A stretch of 64,000 nucleotides of DNA from Bog-532 sp963828445 (GTDB taxonomy: Bacteria > Actinomycetota > Actinomycetes > Streptosporangiales > Streptosporangiaceae): contig CAWHFP010000001.1 in assembly GCA_963828445.1 (NCBI GenBank), positions 744,001 through 808,000 of the forward strand, in the 5' to 3' direction. Below the pieces are notes generated by a model. The model was not told the origin of the DNA. It was given only the letters and a program-made list of their open reading frames with translations, and made no database searches. A program made the position numbers and the translations under genes. Positions 19,046 through 28,429 of the stretch are shown here, in pieces. The first letter of the stretch is position 1, and each line of letters starts with the position of its first letter.

Positions 19046-19822
19046 CTAGGCATCCCGGAGCCGGAGGACCAGGCCGCCGGCCAGCAGGGCGGCCGCGGCC
19101 CAGGCGGCCAGCACACCCAGGCCGGCCCAGGGCTGGATGGGCAGGCCGGACAGGCCGGTGGTGGCCTGGATGGCCAGCCCGGCCGTCATCGGGCCGGCCT
19201 GCTCCAGGTGACGCTGCCATTGCTGGCTGACGGCCACGTGGGCCACGATCGGGAACAGGAACAGCAGGGCCAGGACCAGCCCGATGGCCACCGCGGGCTC
19301 CCGGACCGCGGTGGCCACCCCCAGGCTGAACAGGGCGATCAGCATCAGGTAGAGCACGGACCCGGCCGCCGCCCGCAGCACCGGCCCGTCGGCCAGCGAC
19401 AGCGGCGCGATCCCGTGCGCGGCCGTGAAGCCGTGGCCGGGCAGCAGTACCCGCCCGGCCAGCACCGAGCCCAGGACGCCGGCGGCCCCGGCCACCAGGG
19501 TCAGGCCGGCCACGATGACCGCCTTGGCCGCCAGCACGGTGGTGCGGCGCGGCATGGCCGCCAGCGTGGTGCGGATCATGCCGGTGGTGTACTCGCCGCT
19601 GATGGTCAGCACGGCCAGGATGGCCACTGCCGCCTGGCCGAAGGCCACCCCGGCCAGGCCGACCCGGGCCGGGTCCTGGCCACAGCCCGTGGCCGGGCAG
19701 TGCGCCACCGCGGCCGCGCCCGCGCTGACCGCACCGGTCAGCACGGCCACCGTCAGCAGCAGCCAGCCGGTCACGGCCAGCGTGCGCTGCTTGGTCCACT
19801 CGGCGTGCAGGGTGTCTTTCAT
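19046..19822 (-). CDS. ABC-2 type transporter permease
   Basis: A 258-residue protein beginning LHAEWTKQRTLAVTGWLLL, the usual start of actinobacterial ABC-2 permeases, followed by about six membrane helices. ISGEYTTGMIRTTLAAMPRR is the conserved cytoplasmic loop between the second and third helices. It would form the membrane channel of an exporter powered by the ATPase encoded at 21422-22347. The ATG overlaps the stop of the preceding permease gene by four bases (ATGA), so translation is coupled. The substrate is unknown; such exporters often confer drug or antimicrobial-peptide resistance. Confidence 0.85.
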   Translation of the reverse strand: MKDTLHAEWTKQRTLAVTGWLLLTVAVLTGAVSAGAAAVAHCPATGCGQDPARVGLAGVAFGQAAVAILAVLTISGEYTTGMIRTTLAAMPRRTTVLAAKAVIVAGLTLVAGAAGVLGSVLAGRVLLPGHGFTAAHGIAPLSLADGPVLRAAAGSVLYLMLIALFSLGVATAVREPAVAIGLVLALLFLFPIVAHVAVSQQWQRHLEQAGPMTAGLAIQATTGLSGLPIQPWAGLGVLAAWAAAALLAGGLVLRLRDA

Positions 19823-21425
19823 GCGTCACGCCGGCGGATCAGCACCACGGCCAGGCCGAAGGCCAGCGCGGTCCAGCCGCACAGCACCGCGAAACCGGCC
19901 CAGGGGGCCAGCGGGTAGTACCCGGTCGTGGGCAGGTACAGGTTGTCCACCTGCGGGTAGGCCGGGATGCTCTGCTGGATCGCGAACGCCGCCGCCGGGG
20001 TGATCCGCAGTACCCACTGGGCCGCCCCGCCGGGCAGGATGGCGGCGACCCCCAGGATGTAGGGCAGGACCAGGACCACGACGCCCACGGTGACCGCGGC
20101 CGCGGTGCGGCGCAGGATCGTGCCGACGGCCACGGCCAGCACGGCCGCCACGGCCAGCAGCAGCGCGCTGCCGGCCACCACCCGGACCCAGGTCAGCCGG
20201 TCACCGGATACACGTAGCCGAATTGGCTGTGCACCATCGCGACACCGCCGATGACCGCGATGACCGACGCGATCAGGCCCGCCACGAACGTGACCGAGCC
20301 GATGACCACCGCCTTGGCCGCCAGGACCCGGCCCCGCCGCGGGCTGGCGGTGAGGGTGGTGCGGATAAGGCCCCGGCGGTACTCCACGGTGATGAACAGG
20401 ACCGCCACCATGATCACCACGATCAGCCCGGCGAACACGCCGATCAGGTGCTGCTCGATGGTCTGCTCCCGGCCGCCGGAGCCGGGCACCATGCGGTGCC
20501 ACGTCACCCGAGCCGCGGACCGTGAACCGGCCGCCGGCCTGGCGGTAGCCGACCTGGGACAGGTCCGGGCCGCCGACGGCCGTACCCTGCCAGCGGCCCG
20601 CGGTCCAGCCGCCCGAGGCGGAGATCCGGTCCAGGGTCGCGGTGGCCAGGCTGGGACCGCCCTGCCCGTTCTCACCGCCGCCGAGGTTGGTGGCGCTCTG
20701 TTGCCAGTCCGGGGCGGCGGCGAACAGGCCGGCCCGGACGGTGGCGGCGAGCCCGGGCAGGCGGACGGAGCCGACCGTGGCCCAGTGCGCGCCGTCGGCC
20801 GAGTCGTACCCGGTGACCGTGTCCCCGGCGCGGGTCAGCCGCAGCCAGCGCGGGCTGGCCGGGGACGCCGCCCCGGTCAGCCCGGCGGTGTCCCCGGTGT
20901 AGTCGTACTGCATCCGCACGCCGTGGCTCTGGGTCACCATCACGGCCGCGTACGCGGCCCCCGGCCGGGTGCTGGCCGTGATGATGATGCCGGACTTGGC
21001 CCAGGCCACCGCGCCCGGCCGCAGGATGATGTTCTGACCCTGGGGCCCGGCTGGGGAGGCCGTGCTCGGTGGCCAGCGAGGTCACCCGGGCGGTGAGCGT
21101 GCCGTTCCCGGCCAGGGCCTGGCCCACCAGGTAGTACTGTGTCTTTCACCGCCTCGCCGCCCGGCCCGACCGGGAGGCGGGGGGTGCAGACCGCGCCGGT
21201 CCGCGGTTGGGCCCCCGGCCCGGTGATACAGGCGACCTGGCTGGAGCCGCCGCCGAAGATGCCGAGCAGGTCGGTCACCACGATGACCAGGAACAGGCCG
21301 ATGAGCCAGCCGCGCACGGTGCGCAGCTTGGTCCATTCGGCGTGCACCAGCTGGGCGAAGCCGTCCCGGCCCGCCGGCTCCGGCGACTGGTACGGGGCCA
21401 TGACGGGCGCCGCGGGCCCGGTCAC
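19819..21425 (-). CDS. ABC-2 permease with large extracytoplasmic beta-rich domain (several frameshifts)
   Basis: The gene starts at a GTG (21425) overlapping the ATPase stop and ends in ATGA overlap with the next permease. The N-terminus (FAQLVHAEWTKLRTVRGWLI) is a standard ABC-2 permease start. A domain of about 190 residues follows (SGIIITASTRPGAAYAAVMV, WLRLTRAGDTVTGYDSADGA, HWATVGSVRLPG) that resembles DUF1349/LamG-like concanavalin folds, then the remaining helices with VEYRRGLIRTTLTASPRRGR. The frame breaks at about 21140, 21060, 20495 and 20210. Each segment is well conserved, so the breaks look like sequence errors, though four in one gene leaves decay possible. The corrected length is about 535 residues. 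Confidence 0.68.
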
Positions 21426-22347
21426 CGGGCCACCTCCGCCCCGCGGAACTCGGTCACGTCCCGGGTCAGCTCCATGTAGGCCTCCTCCAGAGTGGCGCGG
21501 TGGGCCGACACCTCGCTGAACGGCACCCCGCTCTCCCCGAGCAGGGTCACGATCTTCTGGGACAGGCAACCCGGTGACGGTGAGCGTGTCCGGGCCGGTG
21601 GCGGCGACGGTGGCCCCCGCGTTGGCCAGCACCGTCATGGCCCCGGACCGAGCCTCGGTGCGCAGCGCGACCCGGTCCCCGGACGCGGACGCGATCAGCT
21701 CGGTCACGCTGGTGTCGGCCACGACCTTGCCCCGGCCGACCACGACCAGGTGATCGGCGGCGTCCTGCAGTTCGCTCATCAGGTGGCTGGACACCAGCAC
21801 GGCCCGGCCCTCAGCGGCCAGCGCCCGCAGGAACCCGCGCATCCACACGATTCCCTCGGGGTCCAGGCCGTTGAACGGCTCGTCCAGCATCAGCACCGGT
21901 GGGTCGCCGAGCAGCGCGGCGGCGATGCCGAGCCGCTGGCGCATACCGAGCGAGTAGCCGCCGGCCTTGCGGGTGGCCGCAGCTGGCCAGCCCGGTCAGC
22001 CCGATCACCTCGTCGACCCGGCGCGCTCGCAGGCCCTGGGAGTGCGCCAGCCACAGCAGGTGGTGCCGGGCGCTGCGGCTGGGCTGCAGGGCCGCCGCGT
22101 CCAGCAGGGCCCCGACGTGACTGAGCGGGGGCCGCAGGCTCGCGTACGGGCGGCCGCCGATCAGCGCCTGGCCCTGATCGGGCGCGTCCAGGCCGAGGAT
22201 GACGCGCATGGTGGTGGACTTACCGGCCCCGTTGGGGCCGACGAACCCGGTGACCTGCCCGGGCTGCACCACAAAGGTCATGCCGTCCAGCGCCAGCGCC
22301 GGGCCGAACCGCTTACGCAGGCCGTCGACTTCGACAGTTGCTTCCAT
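21422..22347 (-). CDS. ABC transporter ATP-binding protein (two apparent frameshifts)
   Basis: The ATG at 22347 starts a typical exporter ATPase. Walker A is GPNGAGKST near residue 38, the signature YSLGMRQRLGIA and Walker B VLMLDEPFNGLD follow, and the switch His is in SSHLMSELQ. The C-terminal region ends THRLEEAYMEL-like (HRATLEEAYMELTRD). Frame is lost near 21985 (between GLAS and AATRKAGG) and near 21570 (before LSQKIVTLLGESG). One base at each site restores about 308 residues. It energises the two permeases encoded downstream with overlapping ends. It is divergent from the histidine-kinase gene, the usual arrangement for exporters controlled by a two-component system. Confidence 0.83.
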
Positions 22348-22473
22348 GCCCGGCACGCTAGGCCGCGGCCGGCCCGGGCGTCGTCACGCTTGCGAGCGGT
22401 CTTGGTGGCCGTCCGCGGCCGGGTCGGGTCTCCCTCCCGCGAGGGACGCCACCGCCCGGCACCAGCGGCGACA

Positions 22474-23632
22474 ATGAGGCGTGGGACTGGTCGGTTCGCG
22501 TACTGCTCGGCCTGCTGGCGCTGGCCGAGGCGGTCACGCGTGCGGTGACCGGCGGACCAGCCGACGCAGACCATGCTGGCCCTGAGCGTGCTGGCCCTGG
22601 GCGCTACGCTGCCGCTCGCGTTCCTGCGCCCGGCCCCGGCGGCGGTGGCGGTGTGCGCGAGCGGGTTGCTGTCGCTCACGCTGTTCCAGCTGCTCCCGGC
22701 GGCCAGCGTGGCCGCGTTGCTGGTCGCGGCGGGGCGGCTGGGGCACGCCCGGCCCCCGTGGTGGACGCCGTGGCTGGCGGTGGCGCTGGGCCTGCCGTTC
22801 CTGATCCTGGGCCTGACCGGTCCGGTGCTGGCCGTGACCTCGGCCCCGCCGGGGACCGAGACGCGCACGGTCACGGTGCTGGCCGCCGCGCTGGTCCCGG
22901 TGGCGGCCTGCGCCGGGCTCACACTGCCGGGCCCGGTCCGAGGCCACCGAGCACACCGCGGCCCGCGAGGCCATCGAAGGCTCGCTGCTCGAGCACACCG
23001 CGCGCGGGGAACGGGCCCGCATCTCGCGCGAGCTGCACGACGTGGTCGCGCACCACATCTCGATGATCGCGGTGCAGGCCGAGACGGCCCGGCTCACCGC
23101 CCCGGAGCTGCCGCCGGCCACGGCGCAGCGGCTGCGGTCGATCGGCGACACCGCGCGCGACGCGCTGACCGAGATGCGCCGCCTGCTGGGGGTGCTCCGG
23201 GAGGACACCAGCGACACGCCAGCGGAAAGGCAGCCCCAGCCCGGCCTGGCTCAGCTGATCGAGCTGCTGGATGAGGCGCGGGAGGCGTCCCTGGCCGGGA
23301 CCCGGCTCATCGTCAGCGGCCTGCCCGTCACCCTCGACCCGGGCGTGGAACTGGCCGCCTACCGGATCGTGCAGGAGGCACTGACCAACACGCGGCGGCA
23401 CGCGCCCGGCGCCGCGGTCGACGTGGAGCTGCGCTACGCCGGCGACGGATTGCGCCTGCGGGTCCGGGACAACGGCCCGGGACCGCCGCCCGGGCCGCCC
23501 AGCGGCGGTCACGGCCTGCTGGGCATGCGGGAACGCGCGGCCGCGGTGGGCGGCCAGTTGTCCACCAGCGCGGCCAGCGGCGGCGGGTTCCTGATCACCG
23601 CCCGGCTGCCCGGCAAGGCGGACACGGCGTGA
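22474..23632 (+). CDS. NarL-type sensor histidine kinase (apparent frameshifts in N-terminal half)
   Basis: The C-terminal half is intact and diagnostic: the HisKA_3 dimerisation box RISRELHDVVAHHISMIAVQ with the phospho-accepting His, N box RIVQEALTNTRRHA, and ATP-binding boxes RVRDNGPG and GHGLLGMRERAAAVGG. The N-terminal membrane part is split over frames: RVLLGLLALAEAVTRAV, then LALSVLALGATLPLAFLRP and further helices, with breaks near 22482, 22550 and 22935. The ATG at 22474 is a tentative start. The stop overlaps the response-regulator start (GTGA). It likely senses envelope or drug stress and controls the divergent ABC exporter. Confidence 0.75.
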
Positions 23633-24333
23633 GCGGGATCCGGGCCATCCGGGTGGTGGTGGCCGACGACCACCAGGTGGTGCGGACCGGGTTCGCCGAG
23701 CTGCTCGGCACCCAGCCCGACTTCACCGTGGCCGGGACGGCGTGCGACGGCGCCGAGGCGGTCCGGGTCTGCCGGGAGCTGCGGCCCGACGTGGTGCTGA
23801 TGGACGTGCGGATGCCCGGCACCGACGGGATCGAGGCCACCCGGCAGCTGGCCGGCCCGGCCGCGCCCCGGGTGCTCATCCTCACCACCTTCGATCTCGA
23901 CGAGTACGTCTACGACGCGCTGCGGGCCGGGGCCAGCGGCTTCCTGCTCAAGGACGTGACCGCCGAGCGGCTGTTCGACGCGGTGCGGATCATCGCCGCG
24001 GGCGAGGCCCTGCTCGCCCCGACCGTCACCCGCCGCCTGATCAGCCAGTTCGCCCAGCAGCGGCCCCGGGCAGCGGCCGATGGCGACGGCGGGGCCGGCG
24101 CCGCGCTGGCCTCGCTCACGCCCCGCGAGACGCAGGTGCTGCGCCTGGTGGCCGAAGGCCTGTCCAACCCGGAGATCGCGGCCCGCCTCGTGGTCACCGA
24201 GGAGACCGTGAAGACCCACGTCAGCCGGATGCTGAGCAAACTCGGCCTGCGCGACCGCACCCAGGCCGTGGTCACCGCCTATGAGTCGGGCCTGGTGGTT
24301 CCCGGCGCCACACCGCAGGCCCATCGGCTGTGA
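23629..24333 (+). CDS. NarL/FixJ-family response regulator
   Basis: A 234-residue two-domain regulator. The receiver domain has the acidic pair in VVVADDHQVVR, the phospho-acceptor Asp in VVLMDVRMPGTDG and the conserved Lys in GFLLKDVT. The C-terminal LuxR-type helix-turn-helix is LTPRETQVLRLVAEGLSNPE through EETVKTHVSRMLSKLGLRDR. It is translationally coupled to the upstream kinase through a GTGA overlap. It should bind DNA when phosphorylated; the divergent ABC exporter operon is the obvious target. A hairpin follows its stop. Confidence 0.93.
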   Translation: MSGIRAIRVVVADDHQVVRTGFAELLGTQPDFTVAGTACDGAEAVRVCRELRPDVVLMDVRMPGTDGIEATRQLAGPAAPRVLILTTFDLDEYVYDALRAGASGFLLKDVTAERLFDAVRIIAAGEALLAPTVTRRLISQFAQQRPRAAADGDGGAGAALASLTPRETQVLRLVAEGLSNPEIAARLVVTEETVKTHVSRMLSKLGLRDRTQAVVTAYESGLVVPGATPQAHRL

Positions 24334-24341
24334 GTTGGCTG

Positions 24342-24360
24342 GGAGTTTCTTAGGAACTCC
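24342..24360 (+). terminator. Stem-loop after the response-regulator gene
   Basis: GGAGTTTC (24342-24349), loop TTA, GGAACTCC (24353-24360): an eight-pair stem with one G-T pair, starting nine bases after the stop of the two-component operon. There is no T-run. It is probably a terminator by position. Confidence 0.45.
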
Positions 24361-24362
24361 GG

Positions 24363-24488
24363 CTCGTGCTGAAGCCCTGCTCAGGACCTTGATCAGGTTC
24401 ACATTCAGCGCGGATGGCGCTCCCACCCGGGGGACCCAGGATCAGTGGTGCTGATCGGATCGACGCACCCAATGCCTGGAGGCACTTC
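24363..24488 (+). promoter_or_regulatory. Structured leader upstream of phosphosulfolactate synthase gene
   Basis: The 125 bases before the comA-like ATG hold several short helices: ACCT-TGATC-AGGT, a GC-rich block around 24425-24437, and the perfect stem GATCAG-TGGTG-CTGATC (24440-24456). GGAGG lies seven bases before the ATG. The region is too long and too structured for a simple spacer, so it may be an RNA leader with a regulatory role. It matches no riboswitch class that I can recognise. Confidence 0.35.
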
Positions 24489-25280
24489 ATGACGTCCAGC
24501 CAGCACGGCACCACCATGGTCATCGACACCGGGCTGCCCACCGGCGCCTTCACCGACCTGATCGAGAGCCACGGCCACCTGATCGACCTGATCAAGTTCG
24601 GCTGGGGCACCGGGCTGGTGACCAAGGACCTGGACCGCAAGACCGCCGTGCTGGCCGACGCCGGAGTCGGGTTCTACTTCGGCGGGACGCTGTTCGAGCA
24701 CTACCTGTGGACCGGGCGGCTGACGGACTACGTGGCCATGGTGGAGCGGTTCGGGGCCACCCACATCGAGGTCTCCAACGGCACGATCCCGCTCGATCAG
24801 AGCGGCAAGGCGGAGTACGTACGCCGCCTGGCCGGGATCCGCCCGGTGCTGTCCGAGGTCGGGTACAAGGACGCCGACCGGTCCGCCCTGCTCACCCCGG
24901 CCGACTGGGTGGACGCGCTGGCCGAAGACCTGTCGGCCGGCGCGTCCATGGTCATCACCGAAGCCCGCGAGAGCGGCCGCAGCGGCATCGCCCAGGCCGA
25001 CGGCCACATGCGCGGCGATGTGCTGGGCGCCGTGCTGGCCGCGGTCGACCCGGCGCTGGTCATGTTCGAGGCCCCGACCAAGGACCTGCAGGTCGAGCTG
25101 ATCCGCACCGTGGGACCCGCGGTGAACCTGGGCAACATCGCCACCAGCGACGTGATCGGGGTGGAGACCCTGCGGCGCGGCCTGCGCGGCGACACCCTGC
25201 TCGACCTCACCACCGGGATCAGCGCCGGGGTCAGCACGGGGACGGCGGGCGCGGCCCGGACCGCCCCGTCCGCCGCCTGA
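24489..25280 (+). CDS. comA: Phosphosulfolactate synthase (ComA family)
   Basis: A 263-residue TIM-barrel protein with LIDLIKFGWGTGLVTKDLDR near residue 28, GVGFYFGGTLFEHYLWTGRL, FGATHIEVSNGTIPL and VMFEAPTKDLQVELIRTVGP, all typical of ComA. The enzyme adds sulfite to phosphoenolpyruvate to make (R)-2-phospho-3-sulfolactate, the first step to sulfolactate or coenzyme M. The ATG at 24489 is preceded by GGAGG at seven bases. No comB, comC or comD is in the window, so the downstream fate of the product is unknown. A VOC gene follows after 31 bases and may be co-transcribed. The structured leader suggests post-transcriptional control. Confidence 0.88.
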   Translation: MTSSQHGTTMVIDTGLPTGAFTDLIESHGHLIDLIKFGWGTGLVTKDLDRKTAVLADAGVGFYFGGTLFEHYLWTGRLTDYVAMVERFGATHIEVSNGTIPLDQSGKAEYVRRLAGIRPVLSEVGYKDADRSALLTPADWVDALAEDLSAGASMVITEARESGRSGIAQADGHMRGDVLGAVLAAVDPALVMFEAPTKDLQVELIRTVGPAVNLGNIATSDVIGVETLRRGLRGDTLLDLTTGISAGVSTGTAGAARTAPSAA

Positions 25281-25311
25281 CGCCCCCGCCACGACCGAAG
25301 GAGACCTGACC

Positions 25312-25777
25312 ATGCGCGACATGCACGACGCCTGCCACATCGCCGTCCCGGCCCGGGACCTGGACGAGGCCCTCGAGTTCTACGTGTTCGGCCTGGGGGC
25401 CAAGCTGGCCCGGCGTTACCACGACCGGATCACCCTGGACTTCTTCGGCGACCAGCTGGTGTGCCACCTGAGCGACGACATCCCGGAGGAGCCGGTGATG
25501 TATCCACGGCACTTCGGGGTCAGCTTCGCGCAAGCTGAGGACTTCGACCGGCTGCTGCGGGTGGTCGAGCACCGCAAGCTGCGGGTGCTGGCCGGCCCGG
25601 CGCTCCGGTTCGAGGGCACCGCCGAGGAACACGGTCCGGGTGGCCACCGCGGACCGGCTGCCGCCGCCCGGCCTGCCGCTGCCCCGGGCCGCGGTCGGGA
25701 ACGCCTCGATCAGCCTGTGGCCCGGACGGGCTGGCCCCGGTCCGGTGGACGCTCACACGGAGATGGTGGCGCCCTGA
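25312..25777 (+). CDS. VOC (glyoxalase-like) protein with atypical or frameshifted tail
   Basis: Residues 1-105 form a clear VOC domain: HIAVPARDLDEALEFYVFGL with the metal-ligand-type His, RITLDFFGDQLVCHL, and PRHFGVSFAQAEDFDRLLRV through RFEGTAEEH. At this point the family continues with a Phe-rich strand ending in a Glu ligand, but that is missing. The same frame runs on as low-complexity Arg/Ala sequence, while the next frame gives a plausible tail (ISLWPGRAGPGPVDAHTEMV) ending at 25777. Either an indel and divergence or a small deletion is involved. Start ATG at 25312 has GGAG eleven bases upstream. Its end overlaps the convergent CBM48 gene. Enzyme activity is doubtful as written. Confidence 0.55.
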
Positions 25778-26034
25778 CCGTCGACGCAGTGGGCGGCCTC
25801 GTCATCGAACCAGCGGCCGCCCTCGGCCAGGTAGCGGAAGCGCAGCGTGCGGCCGGGGGTCGTGGTCACCACCGTGCTGCGGGTGCCGTTGGACCGCTTG
25901 CGCAGCGGGTGTGCGAACGGGTCCCAGTTGTTGAAGTCGCCCACCACCGACACCGCGCCCGCGGGCTCGCTGGCCGGCAGCGCGAACGTGACGCGGACCG
26001 AGCCATCGCGAACGGGCCTGGACACCTTGATCAT
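25753..26034 (-). CDS. Free-standing CBM48 (isoamylase N-terminal/AMPK-like) protein
   Basis: A 93-residue single-domain protein. VRVTFALPASEPAGAVSVVG, then DFNNWDPFAHPLRKR, then RTLRFRYLAEGGRWFDDEAA reproduce the CBM48/early-set fold that binds glycogen or starch-like glucans in branching enzymes and AMPK beta subunits. There is no catalytic domain, so it is either a glycan sensor or a small structural protein. The ATG at 26034 is supported by GGGAG seven bases upstream; longer readings have no such site. The 170 bases upstream are unusually AT-rich and probably carry its promoter. Confidence 0.75.
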   Translation of the reverse strand: MIKVSRPVRDGSVRVTFALPASEPAGAVSVVGDFNNWDPFAHPLRKRSNGTRSTVVTTTPGRTLRFRYLAEGGRWFDDEAAHCVDGQGATISV

Positions 26035-26206
26035 TGATCTCTCCCACGTGAACGTGCTCATACGCTGCCATGGGTATATCACGATCTGTAATCAAAATAC
26101 TACTCTGAGCAATCTGTCGACATAACGACATAGCGCTTTGGCGGCAGGCCAGCGGCGGAGGAACGCTGGCCCGGGCCTCGTGGTGCCGAGCGGTGAGCCA
26201 GGCGGG
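26035..26206. promoter_or_regulatory. AT-rich intergenic region upstream of the CBM48 gene
   Basis: About 170 bases without a gene. The part from 26060 to 26130 is far more AT-rich than anything near it and contains the near-direct repeat CGACATAA/CGACATAG and two ATCTGT copies. Only the CBM48 gene starts next to it (the DUF3145 gene ends at 26207), so it is most likely that gene's promoter and control region. No single -35/-10 pair stands out. Confidence 0.4.
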
Positions 26207-26698
26207 TCAGCCGGTGGCGTGCAGCCAGCGCACCGGGGCGCCGTCGGCCCCGCAGCGGAAGGCGTCAAGCTCCTCGTCCCAGGACCGGCCGAGCAGGCGG
26301 TCCATCTCGCGGCGCAGGTCCGACTCGGTCTGGGCCATGGCCAGGGCGGTCCGGACCCGGCCCTCGGGGACCATGATGTCGCCGTTGCCGCCGGTCACCG
26401 CGGTGAACAGGCCCAGGGTGGGCGTGTAGCAGTGCCGGACCCCGTCACAGCCGGGGCTGGCCTCCTCGGTGACCTCGAAGCGCAGCCGGTTCCAGCCGGC
26501 CAGCGCCGAGGTGATGGCGCCCGCGCTGCCCGGGCGGCCCTCCCAGGTGAGCTCGGCCCGCAGCGATCCCGGGGACGCGGGCTGGCCGGTCCAGGGCAGG
26601 TCTACGGGCACGCCAAGAATCCCGGCCACGGCCCACTCGATGTGCGGGCAGAGCGCCGGGGGCGCCGAATGAACGTGCAGAACACCTTGAGCAGACAC
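26207..26698 (-). CDS. DUF3145 family protein
   Basis: A 163-residue protein beginning VSAQGVLHVHSAPPALCPHI, followed by EWAVAGILG and ending GADGAPVRWLHATG. This is the highly conserved actinobacterial DUF3145 family, of unknown function, usually about 165 residues. The GTG at 26698 has GGAGGAACG directly upstream, a near-perfect ribosome site, which excludes the longer reading frame. It lies 77 bases downstream of lnt on the same strand and could be in the same operon. Confidence 0.88.
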   Translation of the reverse strand: MSAQGVLHVHSAPPALCPHIEWAVAGILGVPVDLPWTGQPASPGSLRAELTWEGRPGSAGAITSALAGWNRLRFEVTEEASPGCDGVRHCYTPTLGLFTAVTGGNGDIMVPEGRVRTALAMAQTESDLRREMDRLLGRSWDEELDAFRCGADGAPVRWLHATG

Positions 26699-26775
26699 CG
26701 TTCCTCCTGACAAGCCGGCGACGAGGTTCGCCTTCCCCTGCGTCCTCGCGCCACTGGCGTTGTCGTGAGCAACGG

Positions 26776-28375
26776 CTATCCGGGCACGTGCAGCCCGCTG
26801 CCTGCATCGTATTCTGCCGTATCCGCGCCGGTGGCACCACCCTTCCCGGACCGCCCGCCGCGCAAACGCCACAGCCCGAGCCCGGCGGCGGCCACGGTCA
26901 CCCCGGTCGCCGCCCACGGCACGTAGTCGCCCAGCTGGTCATAGATGGTCCGGGAGGCGACCGTGGGCAGGCGGAGCGTCACCGTGGTCACGCCGCGCTG
27001 GGTCTGCCCCATCCAGGCCAGTTCCCGGCCCCGGCTGTCGAAGGCGTCCGAGTCGCCGGTGAGCGCGGCCTGGACCACCGGGCGGCCCGTCTCCGCGGCC
27101 CGGAGCGCGTCCAGCGACGCGTGCTGGGCCAGGGCCCAGGTGCCCTGGAACGTCGAATCGGAGGTCTGGTACACGATGACCTGGGCGCCGTGGTCGGTGT
27201 CGACCCGCGACATGTCCGGGAACGCCGACTCGAAGCAGATGAGCGGGCCGATGGTCAGGGCCCGGCCGCCCGGCTCGGTGACCCGCAGCACGTGGGCCCC
27301 GTGGCCGGGGATCATGTTCTCCGGCGCGGCCCGGCTGATCGCGGTCAGCCAGGACAGCGCGCCGCGGAACGGGATGTACTCGCCGAACGGGACCAGCCGG
27401 GTCTTGGTGTAGGTGCCGGCGATGCCGTGCGCACCGACCAGCACCGCGACCTTGGACTTGGCCCCGTCGTGGACCGAATCCTGGTTGACCAGGATCTGGG
27501 CCTTCTGCTGGGCCGAGAGCTGCTCGATGGCACGGAGCAGGGCGGGGTCGCTTTCCAGGTGGTAGGCGACGCTGCTCTCACCCCAGACGATGAGATCGGC
27601 CCGGGGACCCCGGCGGGCGTCCGTGGTGAGTCGCTGGCTGGCGTCGACCCGGAGCTTGTCGTTGTTGACCACGCCCGGCTGAACCAGCGCGATCGTCGCG
27701 GTCCCGCTGACCGGGGCCGGGGCGGTCAGCGCGAATACGGCCGGGCCCGCGGCCACCCCCGCCGCCGCCACCAGCGCGGCCGCGGCCCGGGCCGTCCACC
27801 GGGCCGAGACCAGCCACGATCGTGATGGCCACGTTGGCCGCCACCAGCACCCAGCTGACCAGCCAGACCCCGCCGACCGAGGCCAGGGCGAGCACGGCCG
27901 GATGCTGCCACTGGCTGGCGCCGAGCACGGCCCAGGGGCCGCCCAGCGCCTGCCAGGAGCGCAGCCATTCGCCCAGCAGCCAGCAGCTCGGCACCACCAC
28001 CAGCGCGGCCAGGGCCCGCCGGGTGGTGAGCGGCGGCCGCAGCAGCGCCCAGGCCGCGACCGCGAACGGCACCAGCAGCACCCCGAGCACCACCGCGACC
28101 AGCAGCAGACCCGGGCCGATCTCCGGGGCCAGCCAGTACATGGCGGCCATGATGTAGCCGCTGGCCAGCCACCAGCCCCGCACGCCGGCTTCGCGGGCGG
28201 AGGGCGCGTTCCGGATCACCATCAGCCCCGGGACCAGCGAGAACCAGGCCAGCACCGACAGGTCCGGGGCCGGGAAGATCAGCACCGCCAGCACCGCGCC
28301 GGCCGCCAGCGCCCCCCAGCGGGCCGGGCGGCGCAGCGCGCGGGGCGGCCGCAGGACCCGGGGCAGCGCATGCAT
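26776..28375 (-). CDS. lnt: Apolipoprotein N-acyltransferase (apparent frameshift near 27815)
   Basis: The N-terminal half (28375 to about 27815) holds the membrane helices of Lnt, for example ASGYIMAAMYWLAPEIGPG and WLLGEWLRSWQALGGPWAVL. The frame is lost after ANVAITIVAG and resumes one frame over with the nitrilase-like domain. The catalytic residues are all present: Glu in VWGESSVAYHLE, Lys in YTKTRLVPFGEYIPFR and Cys in PLICFESAFPDMSR. A C-terminal helix and basic tail follow. Lnt adds the third acyl chain to lipoproteins at the outer face of the membrane. One extra base near 27815 accounts for the break; corrected length is about 533 residues. Confidence 0.85.
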
Positions 28376-28429
28376 TTATTGTCCGCCCACCCTGGCCGTC
28401 AACGCGAACCTGGAGGAAACGTTCAGCCG

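Noticed and set aside
24363..24450. Possible SRP RNA or TPP riboswitch in the comA leader (GAACCTGATC on the minus strand)
   Set aside because: Only a short piece resembles the TPP core; the thi-box partner and the SRP GGAAG/AGCAG loop are missing.
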